64,000 nucleotides of DNA from the NCBI GenBank assembly GCA_965214965.1, contig OZ244030.1:434001-498000 (forward strand), written 5' to 3'. The position numbers were made by a program, and so were the translations under genes. The first letter of the stretch is position 1; every line of letters starts with the position of its first letter. This stretch comes from CBDATW01 sp965214965 (lineage in GTDB: Bacteria > Bacillota_I > Bacilli_A > CBDATW01). This document shows, in pieces, positions 20,923 through 30,418 of this stretch. The notes below the pieces were generated by a model. That model did no database searches, was not told the origin of the DNA, and worked only from the letters and a program-made list of their open reading frames with translations.

Positions 20923-22089
20923 TTATTCTCCGTTTTGATATATAAGTGTTTTATAATTTTTAAAAACTTTTTCAATCATTTCTCCAACCATTAAATTTTC
21001 TAGTTGGTCAATAACATTACTGTTATCAGGTTGTGTTATAGGTTTTTTTGGAACAAACAGTCTGCAACAATCATCTCCTTCAGAAATAGAAATATTGTAT
21101 GTCCCAATTTTTTTAGCAATATTTATAATTTCATTTTTATTCATTGAAATTAATGGCCTTAAAAACAAATTTTTAATACCACTAGTTGTAGCATACATAG
21201 ATTCAAGAGTTTGAGAGGCAACCTGGCCTAAAGATTCTCCTGTAGCTATTGCTTTACATTTGTTTTTATTTGCTATTTTTGAAGCAATAATATAAAATAA
21301 TTTTCTCATTAATGTAATTCGATATTTTTCTTCTGCTCCACAGTATATTTCGTTTTGAATTTCTGTAAAATTAACTATTTGTAATTTAATTATAGAAGAA
21401 TAATTAGAAAGTTTTTTTGCTAGTAACTTTACTTTTTCTAAAGCTTGGTTTGTTGTGGTTGGTGGTGATGCAAAGTGTAACAATTCAACTTGACAACCTC
21501 TTTTTAAAAGTTCAAAAGCAGCAACTGGTGAATCAATACCACCTGAAAGAAGCAATATTACTTTTCCTGAACTACCAACAGGTAATCCTCCTAATCCTTT
21601 TAATTTTTCAGAATATACAAAAATGTCCTTGTCACGTATTTCAACTGAAATAATGTGATCTGGGTCATCCAAATTGACATTTAACTCTGAGTTTTTAATT
21701 ACAAAATCTCCCAATTTTTTTGCTAATTCTATTGAAAGAATTGGGAATAATTTATTTGCACGTATAACATTGATTCTAAATGTTTTTTTATTTAATTTTG
21801 GTAGAATTGTTAAAATGGTTTTTTTAATACTCTCCAAATTATTTTGTTGCACAATTTTTGTTATTGTGAAGTTTTCAATACCTGGTGTCATTTTTAATTT
21901 TGTTATTACTTTATTTATATCTGCAAAAAAACCTTTAATAACTAATCTAGAATCATTGGCTGATGTAGAAAAAGTTCCCAGATTTTTGAGTTGGGAATTT
22001 ATGTTGCCTTCAAGTTTTCTTATAAAGAACCTTTGGTTACCTTTTTTTGTATTAAGTTCAGAATATTTAACAAGTATTATTTTTTCCAT
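20923..22089 (-). CDS. thiI: tRNA 4-thiouridine synthase ThiI
   Basis: Thiolates U8 of tRNA using sulfur from a cysteine desulfurase. The 388-residue protein has an N-terminal ferredoxin-like/THUMP region (with RNxIRANKxFP-like and DPDHIISVEI segments) and an adenylating PP-loop SGGIDSPVA at 182-190. The late CCRLFVPKKP segment holds the sulfur-relay cysteine region; the rhodanese domain of E. coli ThiI is absent, as in Bacillus. No UGA codons. It starts one base after ezrA. Confidence 0.93.
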   Translation of the reverse strand: MEKIILVKYSELNTKKGNQRFFIRKLEGNINSQLKNLGTFSTSANDSRLVIKGFFADINKVITKLKMTPGIENFTITKIVQQNNLESIKKTILTILPKLNKKTFRINVIRANKLFPILSIELAKKLGDFVIKNSELNVNLDDPDHIISVEIRDKDIFVYSEKLKGLGGLPVGSSGKVILLLSGGIDSPVAAFELLKRGCQVELLHFASPPTTTNQALEKVKLLAKKLSNYSSIIKLQIVNFTEIQNEIYCGAEEKYRITLMRKLFYIIASKIANKNKCKAIATGESLGQVASQTLESMYATTSGIKNLFLRPLISMNKNEIINIAKKIGTYNISISEGDDCCRLFVPKKPITQPDNSNVIDQLENLMVGEMIEKVFKNYKTLIYQNGE

Positions 22090-22090
22090 G

Positions 22091-23785
22091 TTACTTCTCC
22101 ATGTTCTGCTTTATTATTGATGTTTGTTTTGCAATATTCAAAATATCTTCCAGCTCCTTGAGTTTAAAATTATTAAATTTAATTTCAGCTTGCTCTAATA
22201 AACTATTTAGATCTTCGCCACCTGATTGAAATCTATATTTAGACATTCACATGATTAAGTCCTCGGCTATTTTATATCTTTCTTGAATGCTATAGAAATA
22301 AGAAGCGATGTTTTTTGCCACTTTAGAGCACAATTCAATTTTTTCTTGAATCTCTTTGACATTTCTTGGAACTTTATTAATTAATTGTTGCGTCATGGAG
22401 ATTTGATCTTGAAGGTATTGCATATTCTTTTTAATTTTTTCATCTTTGGAAACAAATTTATTAGAAATTATATCAGACATTAACTCAGAAAAAGTGATCT
22501 TAAGAGAGCTTAATTCTCTTTCTGATCTAATATCATCATTTTCTTTTTTATCTAAAATATCATAAACTTTTCTAACAAGGATTAGAGTTTCTAAAATATG
22601 TTTTGTACCTTTTTTCAAAAACTTTAGTAACTCTATAAATTTATAATTTTCCTCTTTATGCAATGTTGCATTTATTCTATTATTGTATTCTTTGGTTTTA
22701 GTCAACGTGTCTTGGTATGCCAAAATAAAACCGTTTTCTTCGTTTGAAAGAGTAATCCTCATTTTTAATTGATTAATTAAGGGGTTTAAATCATTAGTAA
22801 TGGAATAAAATTTTTTAGTTTGTTTTTTTCAAGTAGTTAGCATTGATTCAAAAAGATTTTTTGCATGAGTTTCTTCATGAATCTCTTTGTGCAGTTGGTC
22901 AAGTATTTCTAATGTGGATTCAATAACTTTTTTTGTTTCGTTAAAATCATCTATTTTTGAACGAATTTTTATTGCTGATAATTGATCTTTAACTTTTGAT
23001 AATTGTTGTTTAATAAAATTTTCATCTATCCTGTTGTTTTCATATGCTGATTTTTCTGAAAGAACATTAACATCTGCAAGATATTCTGGAATAATTTCTT
23101 CTGAAAATAATTTAATATTTGAAGCAATATTTATTTTTTTAAGCAACTTTTTAAGTTTTTTACTTATTTTTTTAAGATTACTTATAGCTTCTGGAAAATT
23201 AACGTTATCCATATAGGATTTAAATTTTTTAAAATCTTCTTCTATTTCTTCTATTAATTTGTCTATAAATTGTGCTGATGATCCTGAAGATTTTCTATTT
23301 AATTCAAAAATGTTAATTGCCTCTCTGAATAGCATTTGATATTCATGGCTTTTTTTGTTTAAAATTGTTTCCAAAGATATGAATTGTTGGATGTCATTTA
23401 AAATGGAGTCTGCCTTTTCTTTTGTAAGTTGAATTTTTTCTTCAACTATTTGAATTAAAGATGTTATTTCATCAGGTTTCTGTTTTTTTAAATTTTTATC
23501 TATAAAATTAATTTGGTCTAGTATTTCATTTTCATGTTTAAGTACTTCATTATTATATCTATATTTCCATACGTCATAACCTTTTTGGTATTGACGATCT
23601 TTGTGTGCTATTTCACTTACTCTTTTTAGCCTGGCCTTTATAGGAACATATCTTACCTGATTAAATTTATCATTTAGCCGAAGTAATCTTTGTCTTAATT
23701 TTCTTTTTTTAGATGATGCTGAATATAAAACAAAAGTTAATATAACTAATAACAATATAATTATCATTATATTTTGAATACTCAT
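22091..23785 (-). CDS. ezrA: EzrA-like septation ring regulator
   Basis: Membrane-anchored coiled-coil protein that in Firmicutes regulates FtsZ ring assembly. The 564-residue length matches EzrA (about 562). An N-terminal TM helix (residues 5-22) is followed by a basic stretch, a DKFNQVRY-PIKARLKRVSEI segment and long spectrin-like helices to the end. Trp codons near residue 318 and 492 are UGA. I chose ATG 23783-23785 because GGAGG sits five bases upstream; the ATG 12 bases further up overlaps that box. It opens the ezrA-thiI-nrnA-dnaE-polA-mutM-coaE-dnaB-dnaI operon. Confidence 0.85.
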
Positions 23786-23809
23786 ATATACCTCCATTTT
23801 CTTTACTAA

Positions 23810-23831
23810 ATTATATCATATATGATATAAT
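23810..23831. promoter_or_regulatory. Palindromic divergent promoter of ezrA and rpsD
   Basis: A perfect 22-base palindrome with TATAAT at each end, one on each strand: 23810-23815 for ezrA (minus) and 23826-23831 for rpsD (plus). The two -10 boxes are only ten bases apart, so the two polymerases would compete. Further TATAAT boxes for rpsD lie at 23841 and 23856. Confidence 0.6.
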
Positions 23832-24007
23832 GCTTGATTCTATAATTTATTAATGTATAATTTTATTACTAAGTAACAGCTATATTGAAATTAATAAAAT
23901 CTAGTAATTAGCATAGCGTGCAAGTAATAAGCTGTTTATTGAAAGCACTAGTAATTAATGGGTTATTAATAAACAATAACTATGCTTAGTCAAAGGAGAA
24001 ATAAAAT
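23832..24007 (+). promoter_or_regulatory. Structured rpsD leader, possible S4 autoregulatory RNA
   Basis: About 150-175 bases of untranslated leader precede rpsD. It contains long-range complementary pairs: AACAGCT (23875-23881) with AGCTGTT (23930-23936), and AGCATA (23910-23915) with TATGCT (23981-23986) close to the ribosome binding site. The 10-base word CTAGTAATTA occurs twice (23901 and 23948). In Bacillus the rpsD leader binds S4 and represses its own translation; this leader may do the same, but the fold is not proven. Confidence 0.5.
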
Positions 24008-24619
24008 ATGGCAAAACAAAAAGTATTTAAAATCTCTAGAAGACTTGGATTTTCAATATTAGAAACAGGAAAAGAGTTTTCTAAAGGTAAAAAAAGAACT
24101 TATGGCCCGGGACAACATGGCGCTGCTCGTAAAAAAGACTCAAACTATGCAGCACAATTAAAAGAAAAGCAAAAAGCAAGACACTTATATAACATGTCTG
24201 AAAAACAATTTAGAAAAACTTACACAAAAGCAACTAATATCAAAGAAGGTATTACAGGAGAAAACTTCCTTATTCTTCTAGAATCAAGATTAGATAACAT
24301 TGTATATAGAATGAAATTGGCAGCTACAAGAAGGGCTGCGAGACAACTTGTAAATCACGGTCACGTTACAATTAATGGCAAAAAAGCAGATATCCCTTCA
24401 ATTCAAGTTCATCCTGGTGATATCATCGCTGTTAAATCAACATCACTGGCAAATAAAGCAATCAAAGAATCACTGGAACTTCCAGGACAAATGAAAGATT
24501 TTGTTACGTTTGATACGAAAACAATGTCAGGTAAATATGAAAGATATCCTGAAAGAAAAGAACTTAACCAAGAAATTAATGAATCATTAATTGTTGAATG
24601 ATATAACAGAATGACTTAA
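24008..24619 (+). CDS. rpsD: 30S ribosomal protein S4
   Basis: S4 nucleates 30S assembly by binding the 5' domain of 16S rRNA. It has the N-terminal KISRRLGFSIL and GPGQHG segments, MSEKQFRKTY and the S4 RNA-binding domain (LESRLDNIVYRMKLAATRRAARQLVNHGHV). Under the standard code it would stop at 24599-24601, but reading UGA as Trp adds WYNRMT, so the end IVEWYNR matches the family end IVEFYSR. The protein is then 203 residues. AAAGGAG precedes the ATG. It is monocistronic and divergent from the ezrA operon. Confidence 0.97.
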
Positions 24620-24621
24620 TA

Positions 24622-24646
24622 AAAATCTGCATCAGCAGATTTTTTT
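24622..24646. terminator. Terminator between rpsD and tyrS
   Basis: AATCTGC-ATCA-GCAGATT followed by T on the plus strand, with A before it, serves convergent rpsD and tyrS. Confidence 0.85.
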
Positions 24647-24651
24647 ATACA

Positions 24652-25875
24652 CTAGTACTTAGTAATAAAGAATTTTCTTTTCCCACGCTTAATAACATGA
24701 ATAGAATTATCTAAAGCCATTTCTTTATTTACTTCCATATTTTCATTTTTGACTATTTTACCGTTTAGCATAATTGACCTATTAAAAATGAGCTCCCTAG
24801 CTTCTCTTTTAGATTTTGCAGCATTTGAAATAACCAAAAGCTCTTGAATATCAATATTGCCTTTTTTATCAATTTTGCTATTAGGCACATCACCAAGACA
24901 CAAAATTAATTCTTCCGATGTAATGGAACTTATATCTCCTTTAAATAATAAATCTGTTATCTCTTTTGCCCTAGAAAGATCAGATTCTCCGTGAACATAT
25001 CTAACAACTGATTCTGCTAAAAAGTTTTGAGCAAATCTTCCTTTAGGATTATTTTCTAATTCTGATTCAACTTTTTTTAGTTCCTCTTCTGTACATAGTG
25101 TTAAGCTTTTTATAAGATTAATCACTTTAACATCAGGCGTATTTTTTAAAAATTGATAAAGTTGGTATGTTGATGTTTTTTGTTTATCTAGTCAAATTGC
25201 TCCTGATTCTGTTTTGCCAAATTTAGTTCCGTCTGAATTTGTGATTAAAGGCAATGTTATACCGAAGGCTTTATCTGTTGTTTGAGTTTTTCGTATTAAA
25301 TCTAATCCTGCTGTAATATTGCCTCATTGATCTTGACCTCCAATTTGGAATTCACAATTATTATTTTCTGCAAGATATCTAAAATCAATGGCTTGTAAAA
25401 TTTGGTAAGTAAATTCTGTATATGAAATTCCCGCATCAAGCCTTGATGCAACAATATCTTTTTTAATCATGGAAGAAACATTAAAAAGTTTCCCATAATC
25501 TCTAAGAAATGTTGGTAAAGTCATTTTTGATAATCATTTATTATTATTTTCGATTTCAAAATCTGTTTTAATAATGTTTTTTATTTGATCAGTTAATTTT
25601 TTAGCATTTGATTCAATTGTAGACATATCCATTAAGGTTCTTTCGGATTTTTTGCCTGATGGGTCGCCAATCTGAGCAGTAGTGCCGCCTACAACAACTA
25701 TTGCTTTATTCCCTTTTTTTACTAATCTATGAGCAAAAACCAGACTTGAAAGATGTCCAATATGCATAGAATCTGCAGTTGGATCTATTCCTAAGTAAAA
25801 TTTAGATTGACCTTTCTCAGCTCTTTCCAACCCTTCTTCACATGTTGTATCAAAAATTAAATCTTTTATTTTCAT
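24652..25875 (-). CDS. tyrS: Tyrosyl-tRNA synthetase
   Basis: Charges tRNA-Tyr. The 407-residue class I enzyme has the HIGH motif as HIGHLSSL, GDPSGKKSER, the tyrosine-binding YQILQAIDFRYL and GGQDQWGNI, the KMSKS equivalent KFGKT, and a C-terminal S4-type RNA-binding domain (LLVISNAAKSKREARELI). Trp residues after NNNK, in DQWGN and later are UGA. It is the last gene of the leuS-to-tyrS run and starts nine bases after the lacI-like gene. Confidence 0.97.
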
Positions 25876-25884
25876 GTTATCCTC

Positions 25885-26382
25885 TTATTTTTTTATAATT
25901 GAAATTGCCTTAACTATTGCGTCATCATCTTTCAAAATTGATTCTTTTAAGGCAATGACTTTGATTGCATTTTTTTCGAATTCTTTTTTATATTTTAAAA
26001 TTTTTTTATTAGTTGCTGCTAGCACAATGAATTTAGGTTTTAAGGTCAAAGCGTATTGAATACTGTGTTTGTTGATAAAATTTGTAGAAGTATTAAATAC
26101 AACAAGAGAGAAACCATAGACTTCTAAGTAATCAATCATTATTTCAATTACTTTTTTAAAATCTTCTGCTTTAATATCATCACAAATATAAAAAGGTATT
26201 AACCTGGATTCCTGTTTTTTCATAGATACTGCTGATGCAGAAATAATAAAACCTGTTTTTTCAATTGCTTTATTTACTTTTTGTTTTGTAGCTGTTGCCA
26301 CAGTTCCAGTTTTGTTTAAAACTCTTGATACTGTTGCAATTGAAACGCCTGCTTCACGTGCTACATCTTTAATGTTTGCCAT
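25885..26382 (-). CDS. LacI-family transcription regulator, truncated effector domain
   Basis: The N-terminal 60 residues form a complete LacI helix-turn-helix and hinge (MANIKDVAREAGVSIATVSR, then VLNKTG and KVNKAIEKTGF). Only about 105 residues of the sugar-binding domain follow, where the family has about 270, and the product ends at 165 residues without the second subdomain. The shortened domain contains no UGA and no internal stop, so it appears to be a stable form. It lies between an unknown membrane-anchored gene and tyrS. Its targets and ligand are unknown; regulators of this type are rare in mycoplasmas. Confidence 0.85.
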   Translation of the reverse strand: MANIKDVAREAGVSIATVSRVLNKTGTVATATKQKVNKAIEKTGFIISASAVSMKKQESRLIPFYICDDIKAEDFKKVIEIMIDYLEVYGFSLVVFNTSTNFINKHSIQYALTLKPKFIVLAATNKKILKYKKEFEKNAIKVIALKESILKDDDAIVKAISIIKK

Positions 26383-26416
26383 TATATTGTCCTATCTACT
26401 TTCTCAATATAATTCT

Positions 26417-26980
26417 TTATTTCTTTTTAGTTATTGTCTTTTTGGGTTTAGCTTTAACTTTTTTTGTTTTATCAAATTCTTTTGATATAGCCACTAGCAT
26501 TTCATATTTTATAACATCAACTAGGTTTTTGGTTTTTGGTTTTTTAGCTTTTTTTGCATAAGATTCGAGCTTTGAAATTGAATTTATAAATTTTTCAACT
26601 TTAGAAGATAATTCTTTATGAGGGATGATTTTGTACACAAATTTTTCTTCAAGTGTTTTATGTATTGTTAAAGCACGTTCATCAATGTATTTTGTGTATT
26701 TTACAATTTCTTTAGCTATTTTATCATATTTTATTTTTGTAGTGTCTGCAGTATAGTTTGATATTAATTCTGAAAGAACAGAAATTACACCCTCAATATT
26801 TTCTGTGGTTTTGGGTGTTAATTTATTTTTCAACTCTTTTATAGGAACACCTGTTGTTTCTGATATATTATAATGATACTTTTGGTTTTTTTTAAAAATT
26901 GAGTCCTTTTTTTTATAGATCAAAAAGGCTGAAATTGCTGCTATCGATAAAAGAGATTTTTTTATTTTTTTATTTTTCAT
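26417..26980 (-). CDS. Unknown protein with N-terminal membrane anchor
   Basis: I do not recognise this 187-residue protein. Residues 8-23 form a hydrophobic segment after a lysine-rich start, so the protein is probably anchored with the rest in the cytoplasm or outside. The body is helical and charged, and the C-terminus is a Lys/Pro tail (VKAKPKKTITKKK). The ATG overlaps or abuts the preceding HAD gene stop, so it is in the leuS operon. It uses no UGA codon. Confidence 0.6.
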   Translation of the reverse strand: MKNKKIKKSLLSIAAISAFLIYKKKDSIFKKNQKYHYNISETTGVPIKELKNKLTPKTTENIEGVISVLSELISNYTADTTKIKYDKIAKEIVKYTKYIDERALTIHKTLEEKFVYKIIPHKELSSKVEKFINSISKLESYAKKAKKPKTKNLVDVIKYEMLVAISKEFDKTKKVKAKPKKTITKKK

Positions 26981-26981
26981 G

Positions 26982-27782
26982 TTAATTCCCCTTTGATATT
27001 AAATCTAATATTTTATCTGCTAAAGCTCCAGAATCATTATCACCTATTTTTTCGAATGGTGTATTTTGTAATTCCGGAACACAATTGCCCATAACAAATG
27101 GATGACCAACTAATTTTAGCATTTCCAAATCATTGCCGCCATCTCCAAATGCAACTGTTGAATTAAAATCTATATCAATATGTTTTTGTAATATTTTTAA
27201 GCCAGAAGCCTTTGAAATACCAGAAGCATTAAGTTCAATGCATCTTGGTGAAGATCTAGTTATTTGCACATCTTGTTCATTTAAATCTAATTTCAATTTG
27301 TTATAATGCTCTGTAATTTTATCTTTGTTATCGATCATTATTAACATAACTTTATAAATATCGTCTGAAAAAGCATCTTCATAAACTCTATCATTTGTGT
27401 TATTTCTGAAATTTATGATGTTATAATTAGGTGATTCTTTCATGATTCTTGTTTCATCTTTTCTATAAAATATGGTATCAATTTTTTGATCTAAAGCAAA
27501 TGCATGCAGTTGTCTTACTGTTTCTTGATTTAAAGATTTTTTGAATAATAATTTTTCTTCTGGAACTGAATATATTGCTGAACCATTCATAGAAATTACG
27601 TGATTGACTTTTAATTCTCTGGCAAAGTCTACCATGTTAAAGAAACTTCTCCCAGAAGCTAAAATAATTCTTATACCTTTTGATTTAGCTAAATCAATAG
27701 CTTGTTTTGTTTTAAGGGGTATGCCGTGTTTTGAATTTAGAAGTGTTCCATCTAAATCAAAAACCATTGTTGTTATTTTCAT
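26982..27782 (-). CDS. Cof-type HAD-superfamily phosphatase
   Basis: A 266-residue HAD-IIB phosphatase; relatives act on sugar phosphates or FMN, but the substrate cannot be told from sequence. Motif I is VFDLDGTLLN (D9, D11), motif II ILASGR, motif III the lysine in SKASG and motif IV FGDGGNDLEML. It starts two bases after the leuS stop. A second member of the same family is cut by the right window edge. Confidence 0.9.
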   Translation of the reverse strand: MKITTMVFDLDGTLLNSKHGIPLKTKQAIDLAKSKGIRIILASGRSFFNMVDFARELKVNHVISMNGSAIYSVPEEKLLFKKSLNQETVRQLHAFALDQKIDTIFYRKDETRIMKESPNYNIINFRNNTNDRVYEDAFSDDIYKVMLIMIDNKDKITEHYNKLKLDLNEQDVQITRSSPRCIELNASGISKASGLKILQKHIDIDFNSTVAFGDGGNDLEMLKLVGHPFVMGNCVPELQNTPFEKIGDNDSGALADKILDLISKGN

Positions 27783-27784
27783 GT

Positions 27785-29635
27785 TTAACCTACTATGTTC
27801 AAAATTTTATCCTGAACATAAACTACTTTCTTAGATTCTTTAATCATTGATGCGAATTTTTCATTCTGCAAAACAATTAAAACTACTTCTTCTTGGTTTA
27901 AACCTTTAGGAATTTTTATAGTGCCTCTTAATTTACCATTTTGCATAATTGGCATTTCAAAACTTTTATCTGCCAATAGTGATTCAACTGTTTCTGGTCA
28001 ATCTGCATTTGCTAACTCTGATGTTTGTTCTTGTTTCGCTCAAAGTTCTTGAGCTATGTGTGGGCAAATAACATTTAATAATTTAATAAAATTTAATTTT
28101 ATTTCTTGAGTCATAACTAACTCTTTTGCAATCTTGTTAATGAAGACCATTAAATCAGAAATTGCCACATTAAATTTGTATAACTCAATATTTTTGGTAA
28201 AATTTTTTATAGTTTTAGCATATGTTTTGTTTAATTCATCTGAAACTTTTTCTGTAGTTTGAGTTTTATGCATTATATCTCAAATTTTATTAATTCATTT
28301 ATGCATTGATTTCAAACCTTCTTCTGACCAAGGTTTAGCATCTTCAAAAGCTCCCATAAACAAAATATATGCACGCAGGGTGTCAGCACCATATTTTTCT
28401 ATAACATCGTTGGGGTTAATAACATTACCTTTGGATTTGGACATTTTTTTCCCATCTGTTCCAAGGATCATTCCCTGGTGAATTAAATGTTGATAAGGCT
28501 CTTTTACATCAAGCACACCTATTTGTGATAAGAAGTTATTCCAAATTCTTGCATAAAGTAAGTGGCCTGTTGTGTGTTCTGATCCTCCCACATATAAATC
28601 AACAGGCATTCATTTATTAAGTTTTTCTTTTGCTTGTTTAGAATTAAGAGGTAAATAACCACTTTCATTTTTTAATATATATGCAAGGTGGTATCACGAT
28701 GAAGCTGCTGATCCAGGCATGGTATTTAAATCGTAACCTTTTTCGATTCATTCAACAGAATTTGCTAATGCGGGTTGCCCGTCTTTACCTTTGAAATCAT
28801 TTAAATCAGGTAGAATTAAGGGTAGTTCATATTCTTTCAATAAATCAATTGTGCCGTCTGAATTATGTTTTACAGGAAAAGGCTCTCCTCAATATCTTTG
28901 TCTTGAAAAAGTTCAATCTCTAAGATTTAATTCTCCAGTGCTTGGGTTTTTAATAAAGTTTTTCTGCATTTTTTTAGTAGATTCAACTCAATCTAATTGG
29001 TCCAAACCTTCAACTAAATTATCTGCAAAAGCAGTAGATTTTATAACTCATTGTTTCATGGGTTTTTGAACAATAGGGTACCCTGTTCTTTCTGATACTT
29101 GGTTACCTTTCTCATCTGTCTCTATTTCATCGTTAGCTAAAACAGTTGATAACTCTTCACATCAGTTAACTGACACTTCTCGCAATTCAGCTAAATCATG
29201 TTCTACAAATTGAGTGAAGATTCATTGAGTCCATTTATAATACTTTGGATCACTTGTGTTAATTTCCTTATCTCAATCAAATGAGAAACCTAACAATTGT
29301 AATTGTTCTCTAAAAGTATCTATATTTTTATTAGTAAACTTTGAAGGGTGTTTACCTGTTTTAATAGCATACTGCTCAGCTGGTAAACCAAAAGCATCCC
29401 ATCCAATTGCATGAAGCACATTGAAACCTTTCATCTTTTTATATCTTGCTATAATATCTGTTGCTGTGTATCCTGCTGCATGCCCTACATGAAGACCAGC
29501 GCCTGAAGGATAGGGAAACATATCTAAAGCAAAGAAGTATGGTTTTGAATCATCTTCTGTAGTTTTAAATGTTTTATTTTCTAATCAATATTTACGCCAT
29601 TTTTTTTCTATTTCCTTAAAATTATATATTTCCAT
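27785..29635 (-). CDS. leuS: Leucyl-tRNA synthetase lacking the CP1 editing domain
   Basis: Charges tRNA-Leu. The class I core is present: HVGH at 49-52, GWDAFGLPAEQYA, and KMSKS at 397-401, with a C-terminal anticodon-binding region. The protein is 616 residues where about 800-870 is normal. The zinc/CP1 region is cut: LDWVESTKKMQKNF (about 213-227) runs through about ten residues (IKNPSTGEL) straight into LRDWTFSRQRYWGEP, so the whole editing domain, usually about 180 residues with the GTG and AHDERD motifs, is missing. Many Trp are UGA. M. mobile LeuRS is known for the same loss. SD is AAAGGA. Confidence 0.96.
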
Positions 29636-29655
29636 ACCAATTCCTTTACTAAACA

Positions 29656-29661
29656 ATTATA
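29656..29661 (-). promoter_or_regulatory. leuS promoter -10 box
   Basis: TATAAT in GGTATAATTG, 20 bases before the leuS ATG. A small hairpin CCTTA/TAAGG (29673-29688) with a following T run, overlapping the stop of the upstream gene, acts as a likely terminator just before it. Confidence 0.55.
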
Positions 29662-29680
29662 CCAAAAAAAGACCCTTAAA

Positions 29681-30406
29681 TTAATAAGGAATCTTTAAAA
29701 AGTCTAAAACTTCTCTATCACATTTTTTGCTGGGATCAAATTTTGGCGAAATTCTTTTGTTGATGTTGTTTTCAATAAAATTTTCTGCAATTTTTAGTTT
29801 AGATTCTAAAAATTCCTTAATTGTATTATCAAATTTGTATTTTCATATCCTTAATTTGTGGTTTTCTATTTTGGTTTTAGTTGGTAAGTCGTAATCTTCC
29901 GGATCGAGGAAATAACCAGATAATCATATTTCTTCAGCCTCGGCAAGTTTGGCATATAAAAGCATCTGAAGTAAATAATACTTTGGTGGTTGATTTTTAA
30001 TTCATTTAGATAAGTTTTTTCGAGAAGTAACCTTGCATTCTAAAATAATTTTTTTCTTCGCATCCCAACCATCGATTTTACCATTATATTTTGAACCCAA
30101 TGGCGAATTTACATCTCAATCATAATAAGGTGTACTTGTATAATCAGAAAACTTAGTATTATTCAAAGAGTTGACTCCTTTAATAACATATGGCTCATAT
30201 TCCATTCCTTTTTCAATTTGCACCGTCATTTCAAATGGTATTGCAAATCTATACATATCCATGAAAACCACAAAAGGAGAAGATCAAGGGTTATCGCCTG
30301 TGATAGCTCCGATTTTTGTACCTGTAATTGGCTTGGCTTTTTTGACATGTTTTTTAATATAAACTTGATTTTTTTCTACTCAAAAATCATTGAATTCGTA
30401 TTTCAT
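29681..30406 (-). CDS. YqaJ / PD-(D/E)XK nuclease-like protein
   Basis: This 241-residue protein is hidden by ten or more UGA Trp codons. It looks like the YqaJ-type viral recombinase / lambda-exonuclease fold: an N-terminal GAITGDNPWSSPF resembling the family's G-x-S-P-W start, then the core KIDGWDAKKKIILECKVTS with the D and E-x-K of the nuclease site, and a following KWIKNQPPKYYLLQMLLYA that fits the Q-x-Q-L-Y motif. AAGGAG precedes the ATG. Upstream lies a decayed gene. Such nucleases act in phage-type recombination or defence; a role here is inferred. Confidence 0.65.
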
Positions 30407-30418
30407 ATATTTTACTCC

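Noticed and set aside
29273..29635. leuS as a pseudogene because of many UGA codons
   Set aside because: All UGA codons fall at Trp positions; both signature motifs are intact and the frame is continuous.
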